64,000 bases of DNA from an uncultured Thiotrichaceae bacterium (GCA_937925855.1 CALAMO010000030.1:1-64000); one strand, 5' to 3'; counted from the stretch's first letter, positions 23,361 through 32,644 are shown. Notes: generated by a model from the letters alone, not told the origin. Program-made: numbers and translations.

Positions 23361-23756
23361 ATGCAAAGAACACCGATTAATCCCTGGCCTTGGTCACTGG
23401 CAGTTGGCTATAACCAAGCTGAAGTACTTGAGGCAGTTAAGCGACAGTTAGTCTGTGCGGGTCAGACTGCTGTCGATGAAGCGGGTCAGCCGCAATACCC
23501 TGGCGATATGCGTCGTCAGATTGCATTAACGCTGGATAACCTTGAGGTGGTGTTGAACGCTGCGGGGTTTGGTTTGGCACATGTGACGCGGTTACAAGTT
23601 TATACCACGGATGTGGATGAGGCGATGCGACACTTCGATTTGCTGGGTATGCGTTTTGGAGCCGCGCAGGTCGCGCCTCCGATGACGTTGTTGGGGGTAA
23701 GTCGATTGGCTTTGCCTGAACTGATGTTTGAGATAGAGGCCACGGCGGCAGATTAG
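23361..23756 (+). CDS. RidA family protein (divergent)
   Basis: 131 residues from ATG 23361 (the GTG directly before it is an alternative). QLVCAGQTAVDEAGQPQYPGDMRRQIALTLDNLEVVLNAAGFGLAHVTRLQVYTTDV is the RidA/YjgF core, which forms homotrimers; many members deaminate reactive enamines and imines. The canonical RidA arginine (in R-P/R105 of the LVEI motif) is not clear, since the end reads LALPELMFEIEATAA, so imine deaminase activity is uncertain. Controlled, by context, by the divergent WYL regulator. Confidence 0.83.
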   Translation: MQRTPINPWPWSLAVGYNQAEVLEAVKRQLVCAGQTAVDEAGQPQYPGDMRRQIALTLDNLEVVLNAAGFGLAHVTRLQVYTTDVDEAMRHFDLLGMRFGAAQVAPPMTLLGVSRLALPELMFEIEATAAD

Positions 23757-23764
23757 TACATCTT

Positions 23765-23881
23765 TTATTGGCTGTTATCACCCAGCAAATAGCGCGGCCC
23801 ACTGCCGAGTGTGGCTGCGCTGTCATCTGGGTTATATAATTTGCAGCGTTGCAATGACAGACAGCCGCAGCCAATACAGCC
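23765..23881 (-). pseudogene. soxR remnant, C-terminal 38 codons with the Fe-S cysteine cluster
   Basis: Not in the ORF track. On the minus strand a frame bounded by TAG (23884-23882) reads GCIGCGCLSLQRCKLYNPDD, then GSGPRYLLGDNSQ and TAA. CIGCGCLSxxxC is the [2Fe-2S] ligand motif (C-x2-C-x-C-x5-C) unique to SoxR, and NPxD..GxGxRxL is its tail. The helix-turn-helix and dimer helix are gone: the upstream bases belong to plsC on the other strand and show no SoxR in any frame I read. It has no start codon. Confidence 0.62.
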
Positions 23882-24021
23882 CTATTTCTTGGTGCACGGG
23901 GTGGAATTTGAGGTGGTGGAGTATTGAAGTGGTGCCCCGTTTATGCCGTTACTCAACAGTGAACAGGCGTTATGAGATAGGGTTATAATGAGTTTTTCAC
24001 TCGCAGAGTCATTAATTACCA

Positions 24022-24750
24022 ATGAGACGAATCCGTACAACGCTACGTTTGTGCTTACTGCTGCTGCATGTCTTACTGGGTATAGTGCTGGCCTCAGGCA
24101 GAGCGCTGCTCAGCCCTGAACGCTGGCAGAGCATCGTGCAATGGTGGCTGCGCAGTATTATTTATATTTTAGGTGGCCGAGTCAGCATCAGCGGAAACCC
24201 TCCAGTGTCAGGGGCGCTGCTGGTCGCCAATCATGTGGCATGGTTGGATATTCCCCTGCTGGGCGGCTATTCGCCGATTCGCTTTCTGGCTAAGCAGGAA
24301 ATCGCAAGCTGGCCGGTGATTGGCTGGTTGGCGAACTGTGGTGGCACGCTTTATATTAAGCGTGGCAAAGCGGGCGCAGCCCAGCAAGCCGCTGATCGGA
24401 TAAGTGCCAGTCTGTGTAATCGGGATTTAGTGCTGGTGTTCCCTGAGGCGACAACCACGGATGGGCGTGATGTGCGGCCTTTCCATGCCCGGCTATTTTC
24501 CAGCGCAATAGCGGCGGATGTGCCTGTACAGCCGATTGCTGTGCGCTATCGGAATCAGCGGGGCGAGCGCTGTACGCGCGTGCCCTATGTGGATGAGATG
24601 AGTCTGTTGGAAAATTTATTGGGGTTTTTGGGGGAGAAACGCCTGGATATGGAAATTCACTATCTGGAGCCACTGAATGTGACGCAGTATGGCCGCGATG
24701 CCTTGGCGAGTATGGCAGAAGAACGGATTCGTAGCGTAGTATTACGCTAA
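24022..24750 (+). CDS. 1-acyl-sn-glycerol-3-phosphate acyltransferase-like protein (PlsC family)
   Basis: 242 residues. N-terminal hydrophobic segments (LCLLLLHVLLGIVLASG, then WWLRSIIYILGG) anchor it to the inner membrane. LVANHVAWLDIPLLGG holds the intact HxxxxD (His71) site; GTLYIKRGK and VFPEATTTDGRDVRPF are the substrate and ExT-type motifs. It would acylate lysophosphatidate or a related lyso-lipid with acyl-CoA or acyl-ACP. Standalone gene with a weak ribosome site (AATTACCA), so expression may be low. OlsA-like ornithine-lipid acyltransferase is an alternative. Confidence 0.85.
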   Translation: MRRIRTTLRLCLLLLHVLLGIVLASGRALLSPERWQSIVQWWLRSIIYILGGRVSISGNPPVSGALLVANHVAWLDIPLLGGYSPIRFLAKQEIASWPVIGWLANCGGTLYIKRGKAGAAQQAADRISASLCNRDLVLVFPEATTTDGRDVRPFHARLFSSAIAADVPVQPIAVRYRNQRGERCTRVPYVDEMSLLENLLGFLGEKRLDMEIHYLEPLNVTQYGRDALASMAEERIRSVVLR

Positions 24751-24884
24751 GTGCGTGGACCATGATTTCAGAGTAGGTTTGGACCTGCTAAGCGGAGTCA
24801 TTGAATTGTCATTTTAGGGATATTCCATTTGGGTGGGGCTTGCGTTAGGGTAGTGTTATTGATGTGCCGTGCCGGGAGAAAAAG

Positions 24885-25928
24885 ATGAATACTACGTCAG
24901 TGAATCGTCGCAGGTTTGTTTTGCTGCGCTGTGCTCGCTGCTTATTAGTGCTCTCGGCCTTGCTATTGAGTCATCAGCTGTATGCGGCCGAACGTGGTAA
25001 GGTGGTAGGAGGTATGCCACACGCCACGCCGGATTGGTTTAAAGAAAGTTTTCTTGAAATTCAGGATGATGTTGACGAAGCAACGTCTGAGGGGCGGCAC
25101 GTCATGCTGTTTTTTCAGCTCAATGACTGCCCTTATTGTACGCGCATGCTCAGTGAATCCTTTGAAACCGATCCCACCCAAGCTTATATCCAACAGCATT
25201 TTGATGTCATCGCAGTCAATGTTCGGGGCGATCGGGAAATTGTATTTAACGAGTCGCTGACCCTAGCGGAGAAAACCCTAGCGGAGCACCTGAAAGTGCG
25301 AGCGACGCCGGCGATTATCTTTCTTGACGCGGAAAATAAGGCGGTGGTGCGCGTCGATGGCTACCGTGCGCCGCAACGCTTCCAGCACGTACTTAACTAT
25401 GTCAGCAGTCAAGCTTACAAAAAGTACACGTTGCGCGAGCATCTGGATCAGCACCTAGCGCGTAATGTGTATCAACTGCGGGATAATCCGCTATTTACGG
25501 CGACGACTGACCTGTCAGCAGTTACCGGGCCGCTGATGGTGGTGTTTGAAGACGGTAGCTGCTATGACTGTGCTGAGTTTCACGATAAGCTGCTGGCGCA
25601 TGAAGACGTGCAGGCTGAGCTTAAGCCTTATGAGGTGGTGCGCCTGAATACGGATGATGCGACTGAAATCATCGACCCAGCGGGCAATAAAACAACCGCG
25701 AAGGCTATGGCGGACGCGCTGCAAATGACCTATCGGCCCGGCGTGGCGATTTATGCGGACGGTCAGCTGCGACGGCGCAGTGATAGCCTATTGTATAGCT
25801 ACCATTTTAAAGAAGGTTTACGCTATATCGCCGGTGGGCATTATCAGCAGGAAGACTATCGCAGCTTCGCGCAGCGGCGGCGGGAAGAACTGCTTGCTGC
25901 GGGCGTAACCATTAATTTATCTGAATAA
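24885..25928 (+). CDS. periplasmic thioredoxin-like protein with two thioredoxin domains
   Basis: 347 residues from ATG 24885, preceded by GGGAG; a signal peptide or anchor spans residues 10-35. The first domain has MLFFQLNDCPYCTRML with CPYC (82-85) and the cis-Pro in RATPAIIFLD. The second, lower-scoring domain (about 215-330) has VVFEDGSCYDCAEFHDKLL with CYDC (226-229) and TYRPGVAIYADG as the cis-Pro region. CPYC is the redox motif of glutaredoxin/SoxW-like proteins. dsbD begins 32 bases downstream, so the protein may receive electrons from DsbD in the periplasm. The pair may be one transcript. Confidence 0.82.
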   Translation: MNTTSVNRRRFVLLRCARCLLVLSALLLSHQLYAAERGKVVGGMPHATPDWFKESFLEIQDDVDEATSEGRHVMLFFQLNDCPYCTRMLSESFETDPTQAYIQQHFDVIAVNVRGDREIVFNESLTLAEKTLAEHLKVRATPAIIFLDAENKAVVRVDGYRAPQRFQHVLNYVSSQAYKKYTLREHLDQHLARNVYQLRDNPLFTATTDLSAVTGPLMVVFEDGSCYDCAEFHDKLLAHEDVQAELKPYEVVRLNTDDATEIIDPAGNKTTAKAMADALQMTYRPGVAIYADGQLRRRSDSLLYSYHFKEGLRYIAGGHYQQEDYRSFAQRRREELLAAGVTINLSE

Positions 25929-25960
25929 TACGACTAGAATAACAATACTACGGAATCATA

Positions 25961-27928
25961 ATGCGCATACTTTATACCTTTCTCCTGTGCACGCTGTTGG
26001 CGTTGCCGGTGCATACCGCAGTGGCAGAAGACGCTCTATTTGGCGGTCTGAAATCACTCACCATTGGCTCAGAGAGTAGTGAGCCGCTGGATGTAAGCGA
26101 AGCCTTTGTATGGGGCAAGCCGACCTATCAGAACGGGCAGCTGGCGCTAAACTGGACGATTCCGCCGGACTACTACTTGTACCGGGATAAATTTAGATTT
26201 CAGTTACTGCCGAACGCAGCGCTGGCGCTGGGCGAGGCTGTGTTACCGGCGGGCGAAGTGACTGAGGATCCGCTGTTCGGCAAGATTGAAGCGTTGTATA
26301 ATTTTGTTGAAGCCAAAGTGCCGGTGCAACGCCAGCAACCTGGGGCGACGGATATGGTATTACGAGTCACCTGGCAGGGCTGTATGAAATCGCTGGGTAT
26401 CTGCTATCCGCCGGAGAGTCGCGTGCTTAAAGCCAGCTTGCCAGCGCATAATAGCAGCAGCGCCGGCGCGATGATTGAACTGGTTGAGATTGACCCGGAC
26501 GGTATTGATTTTAATGCGCCAGCGCCCTCAGCGAACGGCGATAAGACAGCAGCCGCACAGGCATCCTCGGCAGCCACCACTACAGCTTCGCCGAGTGTGT
26601 CTGCCGCATCCTCGACTGCAGCCTCGTCTAGCGAGCTGCTGTCAGAACAAGACCGTATCGCAGGCATGCTAGCGGGCGATAATACGCTGTTGGTATTGCT
26701 GTCATTTCTGGGTTTTGGCCTGCTATTGTCGCTGACGCCCTGCGTCTTTCCGATGATTCCGATTTTGTCTGGAATTATTGCCGGGCAGAAGGGCATCACG
26801 ACGCGCAAGGCATTCGCACTGTCGCTGGTGTATGTGTTGGCGATGGCGCTGACTTATACCTTTGCGGGCGTGTTGGCTGGATTGTTTGGTAGTAATCTAC
26901 AGGCCGCGTTGCAAAACCCCTGGGTGTTGAGTGTCTTTAGTGCGCTCTTTGTATTGCTGGCGCTGTCGATGTTTGGCTTTTATGAGCTACAGGTGCCCGC
27001 TGCGCTACAGAGTCGCCTGAATGAATTAAGCCATCAACAAACCGGCGGTTCCTTTATCGGCGTGGCGATTATGGGCGTGCTGTCGGCGTTGATTGTTGGC
27101 CCCTGCGTTGCTGCACCGCTGGCGGGGGCGCTGATTTATATTGGCATGACCGGCGATGCGGTGCTCGGTGGGATGGCGCTGTTTGCGCTTAGTATCGGTA
27201 TGGGGATTCCGCTGCTGATCATCGGGACGCTGGCTGGAAAGATGATGCCGCGTGCTGGACAGTGGATGGAAGGCGTGAAAGCCGTGTTTGGGGTGCTGCT
27301 GTTGGCAGTGGCTATTTGGATGCTGGAGCGGATTTTACCGGTTGGACTGACGCTGTTGCTGTGGGCAGCGCTCTGTATTATCTCCGCCCTCTTTATGGGG
27401 GCGTTGAGTGCGTTGCCACCCGCCGTGAGCGGCTGGCTGAAGCTGTGGAAGGGTTTAGGGATTATGCTGCTTGTCCACGGTGTCTTGTTAATGGTGGGCG
27501 CGGCCAGTGGGGGGCATGATGTGCTGCGTCCCCTGAAAGGTGTTTTTGGTGGTGCAGGCGTTAGCGCGCAGCACATCACTTTCCGAAAGGTAAAAAGCCT
27601 GCAAGATGTGGAGCAGGCGCTGGCACAGGCGCAAGGTCAGCCGGTTATGCTTGATTTTTATGCGGATTGGTGCGTGTACTGTAAGCAGATGGAGCAAAAT
27701 ACCTTTCCTGAACCGGCAGTGCGCGCCGCGCTGGGCGATTTTGTGCTATTACAGGCCGATGTGACGGCTAATGATACGGTCGATAAGGCTTTGCAGCAGC
27801 ATTTTAAGGTGATTGCCCCGCCAGCGATTTTGTTTTTTGATCGTGCGGGACGAGAGTTAGACCATTTGCGGCTAGTGGGATTTATGGGGCCGGATGATTT
27901 CAGTCAGCACTTAAATAAAGTGCCCTAA
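25961..27928 (+). CDS. dsbD: thiol:disulfide interchange protein DsbD
   Basis: 655 residues: signal peptide (1-22), N-terminal DsbD-alpha domain with the exchange Cys pair in WQGCMKSLGICYPP, an Ala/Ser/Thr-rich linker, an eight-helix membrane core from about 240 (FGLLLSLTPCVFPMIPILSGIIAGQ and IVGPCVAAPLAGALIY, each with its redox Cys), and a C-terminal thioredoxin domain with FYADWCVYCKQME (CVYC). It carries electrons from cytoplasmic thioredoxin to periplasmic oxidoreductases, here plausibly the two-domain thioredoxin encoded just before it. Confidence 0.95.
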   Translation: MRILYTFLLCTLLALPVHTAVAEDALFGGLKSLTIGSESSEPLDVSEAFVWGKPTYQNGQLALNWTIPPDYYLYRDKFRFQLLPNAALALGEAVLPAGEVTEDPLFGKIEALYNFVEAKVPVQRQQPGATDMVLRVTWQGCMKSLGICYPPESRVLKASLPAHNSSSAGAMIELVEIDPDGIDFNAPAPSANGDKTAAAQASSAATTTASPSVSAASSTAASSSELLSEQDRIAGMLAGDNTLLVLLSFLGFGLLLSLTPCVFPMIPILSGIIAGQKGITTRKAFALSLVYVLAMALTYTFAGVLAGLFGSNLQAALQNPWVLSVFSALFVLLALSMFGFYELQVPAALQSRLNELSHQQTGGSFIGVAIMGVLSALIVGPCVAAPLAGALIYIGMTGDAVLGGMALFALSIGMGIPLLIIGTLAGKMMPRAGQWMEGVKAVFGVLLLAVAIWMLERILPVGLTLLLWAALCIISALFMGALSALPPAVSGWLKLWKGLGIMLLVHGVLLMVGAASGGHDVLRPLKGVFGGAGVSAQHITFRKVKSLQDVEQALAQAQGQPVMLDFYADWCVYCKQMEQNTFPEPAVRAALGDFVLLQADVTANDTVDKALQQHFKVIAPPAILFFDRAGRELDHLRLVGFMGPDDFSQHLNKVP

Positions 27929-27986
27929 GCCGCCGCGCTGCTGAGCCAGCCGGTATAATGTGAATACAAAGCGATATGAATGCATT

Positions 27987-28433
27987 ATGAAAAAAGAGCA
28001 GGATAACAACAGCGAGAATGACAGCACCCGAGGTCGCCTCACCACACGCACGATTGCGATGCCGGCGGATACCAACCCGTCTGGTGATATTTTTGGAGGG
28101 TGGGTGCTATCACAAATGGATATGGCCGCCGGTATTTGCGCCGGACAGCGCGCCCAGAGCCGCGTGGTTACCGTATCTGTGGACGGTATGGATTTTATCC
28201 GCCCGGTGAAAGTCGGCGATATTCTGGGCGTTTACACCTGTATCGAGAAAATCGGGCGTACGTCGATGGATATTCACGTCGAATCTTGGGTGCGGCGCGG
28301 ACGCATTGGGATTCGCCAGAAAGTCACGGAGGCAACGTTTCGCTTTGTAGCGCTGGATAATGACGGGCGGCCAACGCCGGTGCCGGATGAGGCTGAGTTA
28401 CCGGCCTATGCGCAGGAATATTTTGAGCACTAG
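27987..28433 (+). CDS. acyl-CoA thioesterase, YciA/hot-dog type
   Basis: 148 residues from ATG 27987 (MKKEQDNNSEN), the earlier GTG at 27960 being an alternative with no better site. Hot-dog fold: TRTIAMPADTNPSGDIFGGWVLSQMDMAAG contains the NxxGDIFGGW catalytic block with Asp, and VDGMDFIRPVKVGDILGVYT follows. It hydrolyses short- to medium-chain acyl-CoA to free acid and CoA, in the cytoplasm. The N-terminal Asn/Glu-rich tail is nonconserved. It starts 58 bases after dsbD; functional connection is not evident. Confidence 0.9.
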   Translation: MKKEQDNNSENDSTRGRLTTRTIAMPADTNPSGDIFGGWVLSQMDMAAGICAGQRAQSRVVTVSVDGMDFIRPVKVGDILGVYTCIEKIGRTSMDIHVESWVRRGRIGIRQKVTEATFRFVALDNDGRPTPVPDEAELPAYAQEYFEH

Positions 28434-28483
28434 CAGGCGCAGCTGTTCAGGTTCGGCAGTTTGCCGGGTAGCTGGCTGTGCGC

Positions 28484-30178
28484 TCAGTCGGGCGCGTTCG
28501 GCCTGGTGGCTACATTCGATGCCTGGCGGTGGATTTGACGCTGCTCGCGTAGAATCATGCGGGCGCCCTTTTCACCAATCATCATACTGGGTGCTGAGGT
28601 GTTGCCGCTGGTAATGTGCGGCATGATCGAGGCATCAACGACCCGTAAATTTGCCATGCCACGCACTTTTAATGAGGCGGGGTCGGTGACGGCCAAATCG
28701 TCTAAGCCCATCTTGCAGGTGCCGACAGGATGATAAACCGTGAGTGCGGTTGCGCGTAGATAGTCCAATAGGTCGGCATCGCTTTGTACCTGCGCGCCGG
28801 GAGCCATCTCCGTGCCGCGATAGGCATCAAAGACTGGGGCTGCCAGCACTTCGCGTGCCTTGCGCAGGGCGGCGAGCAGCAGCTGGGCATCGCGCGCATC
28901 GGCGAGAAAGTTATGATCGATCAACACATTCCGGCGGGTACCATCATCCGCCAGTTTCACCGTGCCCCTGCTGTGGGGGCGCAGCACGCAGGTAAACAGT
29001 GAGTAGCCGTGGCCGAACTCAAAATCGCGCCCGCGATGACTGCGGTAAATCGGGGTGAAGTGAAATTGAATATTGGCCTCAACGCTATTGGCGTTAACAT
29101 TGCGCTGTCCAGTGGGCGGTGTCGTTGGGTCCGGGATATGAGCGAAGCCACCGGCCTCGACATAGTTTGTCGTCCACCAGCCCTTGCGCCGTAGCCAGTA
29201 CTTGAGCGGGGCAGGTAAAACATGCGGCAGCAGGCTAGCCAAGGAGACGCCAATCGATACCGCCTTATTGGAGCGCACCGTCACTTTTGAGTCGATGTGA
29301 TCTTGTAAGTTTTTACCCACGCCGGGTAAATCTAGTTTGCAGTCTATGCCCAACTCAGCAAGCTCTTGCCGTGGGCCGATGCCGGAAGCCAGTAATAAGC
29401 GCGGTGAAGCAATTGCGCCGGCGCAGCTGATCACTTCACGGGTGCAATATAAGGCGCTACGCTCGCCATCGCGCTCGATGATGACGCCGCGCACTTCATT
29501 ACCGTCAATGATGAGTTCCGCTACGTCGGTATTTATCATCACATCCAGATTGGCCCGCATCAACACCGGCTCCACAAAGGCGGTGTAGGCGCTGACCCGC
29601 ACGCCTCGGTTTTGGGTGACATTGTAATGGCCGAGGCCCAGCTGCGTCGGGCCGTTAAAGTCGCTGTTTATCGGCAGGCCAACGCTGGTGGCGGCCGATA
29701 CGAAAACCTTGCTCATTTTGTTGACATCGCGCTGCTGCTCAACGCGCAGCTCACCGCTAAAGCCGTGATAGCGCGGATCTTGTAGTAGCTGATTATTTTC
29801 GATGACTTTAAAGACCGGTAAGACATCGGCATAAGCCCAGCCTTCACAACCCAGCGCGGCCCAGCGATCATAATCGCTACGGTTGCCGCGGATATAAACC
29901 ATGCCGTTAATGGAGCTGGAGCCGCCGAGAACTTTCCCACGATTAATGGTGATCACGCGCTGTTTGAGGTGCTGCTGCGGCGTGCCTTTAAAGGCGTAAT
30001 CGAGCTTTTTATGGCCGTAAACACCGAAGATACCCGCTGGAATTTTTATCCACGGGCTTTTATCACTGCCACCCGCTTCCAGTAGGCAAACAGAGACCTC
30101 GGGATCAGCGCTCAGTCGATTGGCAAGCACGCACCCTGCTGAACCTGCGCCAATGATTATATAGTCGTAGGTTTTCAT
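28484..30178 (-). CDS. GMC family FAD-dependent oxidoreductase (choline dehydrogenase-like)
   Basis: 564 residues. FAD-binding IIGAGSAGCVLANRLSADP (7-24), GKVLGGSSSINGMVYIRGNRSDYD, VISCAGAIASPRLLLASGIGP, and the C-terminal YHPVGTCKMGLDDLAV and GNTSAPSMMIGEKGA blocks carrying the catalytic His and Asn. GMC enzymes oxidise alcohols such as choline, aliphatic or aryl alcohols. Choline dehydrogenase partners (betB, betI) are not nearby, so the substrate is open; similarity to AlkJ-type alcohol dehydrogenases would fit as well. Followed on the same strand, upstream, by a pentapeptide-repeat gene 17 bases away. Confidence 0.92.
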   Translation of the reverse strand: MKTYDYIIIGAGSAGCVLANRLSADPEVSVCLLEAGGSDKSPWIKIPAGIFGVYGHKKLDYAFKGTPQQHLKQRVITINRGKVLGGSSSINGMVYIRGNRSDYDRWAALGCEGWAYADVLPVFKVIENNQLLQDPRYHGFSGELRVEQQRDVNKMSKVFVSAATSVGLPINSDFNGPTQLGLGHYNVTQNRGVRVSAYTAFVEPVLMRANLDVMINTDVAELIIDGNEVRGVIIERDGERSALYCTREVISCAGAIASPRLLLASGIGPRQELAELGIDCKLDLPGVGKNLQDHIDSKVTVRSNKAVSIGVSLASLLPHVLPAPLKYWLRRKGWWTTNYVEAGGFAHIPDPTTPPTGQRNVNANSVEANIQFHFTPIYRSHRGRDFEFGHGYSLFTCVLRPHSRGTVKLADDGTRRNVLIDHNFLADARDAQLLLAALRKAREVLAAPVFDAYRGTEMAPGAQVQSDADLLDYLRATALTVYHPVGTCKMGLDDLAVTDPASLKVRGMANLRVVDASIMPHITSGNTSAPSMMIGEKGARMILREQRQIHRQASNVATRPNAPD

Positions 30179-30195
30179 GGTTCGTTCCTAGAGGC

Positions 30196-30636
30196 TCAGC
30201 CTCTGGGGATATGCTCCCAGATTTTGCAGGCTTCCGGTAAGACGTAGCCTGCAAAATCAAAATCTTCCAGGCCTAATTTTTCTTCCTGTGCTGCCTGTGG
30301 TATGCAGGCTGAACTTAGCTGCTCGGCAGTCAGGCCCTCAGCACCGGTAAAGTCGGTCTGCTCGATTAGTGCGAAGCGAAAGGTGACGTTAGTGAGATTG
30401 GTGTTCTGGAAATTAGCTAGACTGAGGTTGGCATAATTCAGGCTGGCATTGGTAAAGGTAGAACCGCTGGCGTTGCTGCCGCTGAAATTGGAAGTGGCTA
30501 AATTAACGCCCTCGAAATTACGCATCGACACATCTTTGCTGGCATTAAACTTAGGGGCTTGCAGGCCGTTGGCAAAGAGTAGGGAGGGGAGGATGAGTAG
30601 CAGTGTGCTAATAAGGCGTGCGCAGTTGGCTGGCAT
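30196..30636 (-). CDS. exported pentapeptide-repeat protein
   Basis: 146 residues with a signal peptide (1-22, cleavage near FANG). Residues about 38-105 are A(N/S)(L/F)-type pentapeptides (ANLSLANFQNTNLTNVTF), which fold into a right-handed quadrilateral beta-helix. The C-terminal part has Cys pairs (SSACIP and EACKIW). Exported pentapeptide proteins have no general function. It ends 17 bases before the GMC gene and could share its transcript. Confidence 0.8.
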   Translation of the reverse strand: MPANCARLISTLLLILPSLLFANGLQAPKFNASKDVSMRNFEGVNLATSNFSGSNASGSTFTNASLNYANLSLANFQNTNLTNVTFRFALIEQTDFTGAEGLTAEQLSSACIPQAAQEEKLGLEDFDFAGYVLPEACKIWEHIPRG

Positions 30637-30801
30637 TTATGCTCTCCTTATCTGGGGTTATGAATGGGGCTTACATCTAATCTTTAGTATAAGCCATAGT
30701 TTTTATGTATGGCGCACTGTTTTTTGTATATGACGCACACCACCCACAAAAATGTGTGACGGTCTGCCCATCGGGTGTTTTTCGAGTTTAACTGGCTGTT
30801 T

Positions 30802-31662
30802 TCAGCTAAAGTCCGCCAGCTTTTCACCCAGTTTGACGCTGGCCTCCGCCCGACTTTTTGCTGGTAAAAAATGGCAGGGGCGTTCCATTAATAAAATCAC
30901 GGTCGAGCCCATATTAAAGCGGCCCATTTCTTCTCCTTTGCGATACGCCAGCGGTGCGTCGACAGCTGCATAGGTTTTTTCGCTAATGGTTCTACCTTTG
31001 GGGGGCGTGACTAAACCCGCCCATACGGTTTCAATCGCAGCGACATTAATCGCCCCGACCAAGACCATAGCCAGCTTGCCAAAGTCGGTATCAAATAAAG
31101 CAACAACGCGCTCATTGCGTGCGAACAAGCGCGGCACTGTGCGTGCCGTATGCCCGGCGACGCTGAATAAGCGGCCTGGGATATGAAGCTGCGTTAAGAG
31201 CTTGCCGTCAAGTGGCATATGGATACGGTGATAATCGCGCGGCGACAGATAGAGCGTGATGAATTGCCCGTTGCTGAAATAATCTGCATATTGTGGTTTG
31301 CCACCCAGTAGTTCCAGTACTGAATAATCATGACCTTTGGCTTGAACAATGCGCCCCGCATTGATGGGGCCGCACTGGCTGACCGTACCGTCGACCGGGC
31401 TGGCGAGCGTATGCTGTCCCTGCGAGAGTGGGCGCAGTTCGGGCTTGAGTGAGCGGGTGAAAAAGTCATTGAAGGTGGCGTAGGATTCAGGGGACGGCTG
31501 CACCGCTTCCGCTAAATTGACCCGGAATAGTTTACTAAAGCAGCGGATCGCTAGCGGCACCAGCGGCGAGCGGATGCGCGTGAGGTGAAACACGCCGCGT
31601 GAGATCAGGTGGTGGGGTAACACATAAAGCGGCCAGGCTTTGAGGGCGTCGGAAATTTTCAT
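30802..31662 (-). CDS. psd: phosphatidylserine decarboxylase proenzyme
   Basis: 286 residues from ATG 31662 (MKISDALK); the track start at 31704 is 14 codons earlier and lacks support. Motifs: YATFNDFFTRSLKPELRP, SPVDGTVSQCG, YLSPRDYHRIHMPLDG with the His of the catalytic triad, and the self-cleavage site FNMGSTVILL where Gly-Ser cleavage gives a pyruvoyl-bearing alpha chain. It converts phosphatidylserine to phosphatidylethanolamine at the inner membrane. It is divergent from prmB, with 58 bases between them for two promoters. Confidence 0.95.
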   Translation of the reverse strand: MKISDALKAWPLYVLPHHLISRGVFHLTRIRSPLVPLAIRCFSKLFRVNLAEAVQPSPESYATFNDFFTRSLKPELRPLSQGQHTLASPVDGTVSQCGPINAGRIVQAKGHDYSVLELLGGKPQYADYFSNGQFITLYLSPRDYHRIHMPLDGKLLTQLHIPGRLFSVAGHTARTVPRLFARNERVVALFDTDFGKLAMVLVGAINVAAIETVWAGLVTPPKGRTISEKTYAAVDAPLAYRKGEEMGRFNMGSTVILLMERPCHFLPAKSRAEASVKLGEKLADFS

Positions 31663-31720
31663 CAGGCATGGAAAACTGCGGCTAAATAGCGGATGATACG
31701 GCAAAATTTTTGGCGAGGAT

Positions 31721-32644
31721 ATGATCGTGACCGAAGAATATCTGGAAGACTATGCGCAGTTGCAGAGCGTGCGTGATTTTATTCGCTGGGGTGCCAGTCG
31801 TTTTGCACAGGCCGAACTGAGTTTTAGCCACGGCATGGTCTCCGCGCTGGATGAGGCCGCTTACTTGGTTTTCCATGCCTTGCATTTACCGGTTGATACG
31901 CCGGAGAGCTATTTTGATGCGCGGCTGACGGAACGTGAGAAACAGGTCGTTGCTGCCCTGCTCAAGCGACGAGTGGTGGAGCGTAAGCCCGCAGCCTATC
32001 TTACGCAGGAAGGGTGGTTTGCCGGGCTGCCGTTTTATGTGGATGAGCGCGTGCTAGTGCCGCGTTCGCCGTTGGCAGAGTGGGTGGAGAAGCAGTTCTA
32101 TCCTTGGATTGAAGCGGAGCAAGTAGAGCATGTGCTGGATTTGTGTACGGGTAGCGGCTGTATTGGCATTGCCTGTGCTTATGCCTTCCCCCAGGCGCAG
32201 GTTGATTTGAGTGATATATCTGCGGATGCCTTGGATGTGGCGCGACTGAATATTGAGCGGCATGCGGCCCAGGCACACGTCGGGGTGGTGCAGTCCGATG
32301 TGTTTTCTGGGCTGGAAGGTCGGCAATATGATCTGATTGTGAGTAATCCGCCTTATGTCGACGCGGGCGACCTGAACGCGATGAGCGCTGAGTTTCGGCA
32401 TGAGCCTGAACTAGGTTTGGCAGCCGGGCAAGATGGCTTAGAAATTGTGCATCGCATTCTGGCAGGTGCACGCAAGCACCTGACGCCGCAGGGTATTCTC
32501 GTGGTGGAAGTTGGCAACAGTGAATATGCGCTAACGGCGGCTTATCCCGACCTGATGTTTAACTGGTTGGAGTTTGAACGTGGTGGCGATGGCGTATTTT
32601 TGTTAACGGCCGCACAGCTACAGGATTTACCGGTGTTGGTGTAA
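31721..32644 (+). CDS. prmB: ribosomal protein L3 N5-glutamine methyltransferase
   Basis: 307 residues. N-terminal helical region (LQSVRDFIRWGASRFAQAELSFSHG, like the PrmB RDxxRWxxSRF block) then a class I methyltransferase: VEHVLDLCTGSGCIGIACAY as motif I, VSNPPYVDAGDL as the NPPY glutamine-binding site, and EVGNSEY. The N-terminal block separates PrmB from the related release-factor methyltransferase PrmC. It methylates Gln150 of L3 during 50S assembly. Monocistronic by position. Confidence 0.93.
   Translation: MIVTEEYLEDYAQLQSVRDFIRWGASRFAQAELSFSHGMVSALDEAAYLVFHALHLPVDTPESYFDARLTEREKQVVAALLKRRVVERKPAAYLTQEGWFAGLPFYVDERVLVPRSPLAEWVEKQFYPWIEAEQVEHVLDLCTGSGCIGIACAYAFPQAQVDLSDISADALDVARLNIERHAAQAHVGVVQSDVFSGLEGRQYDLIVSNPPYVDAGDLNAMSAEFRHEPELGLAAGQDGLEIVHRILAGARKHLTPQGILVVEVGNSEYALTAAYPDLMFNWLEFERGGDGVFLLTAAQLQDLPVLV

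Noticed and set aside
23437-23874. 145-residue minus-strand ORF over the RidA gene
   Set aside because: Its composition is that of an antisense frame; the real minus-strand signal here is the SoxR remnant in a different frame.
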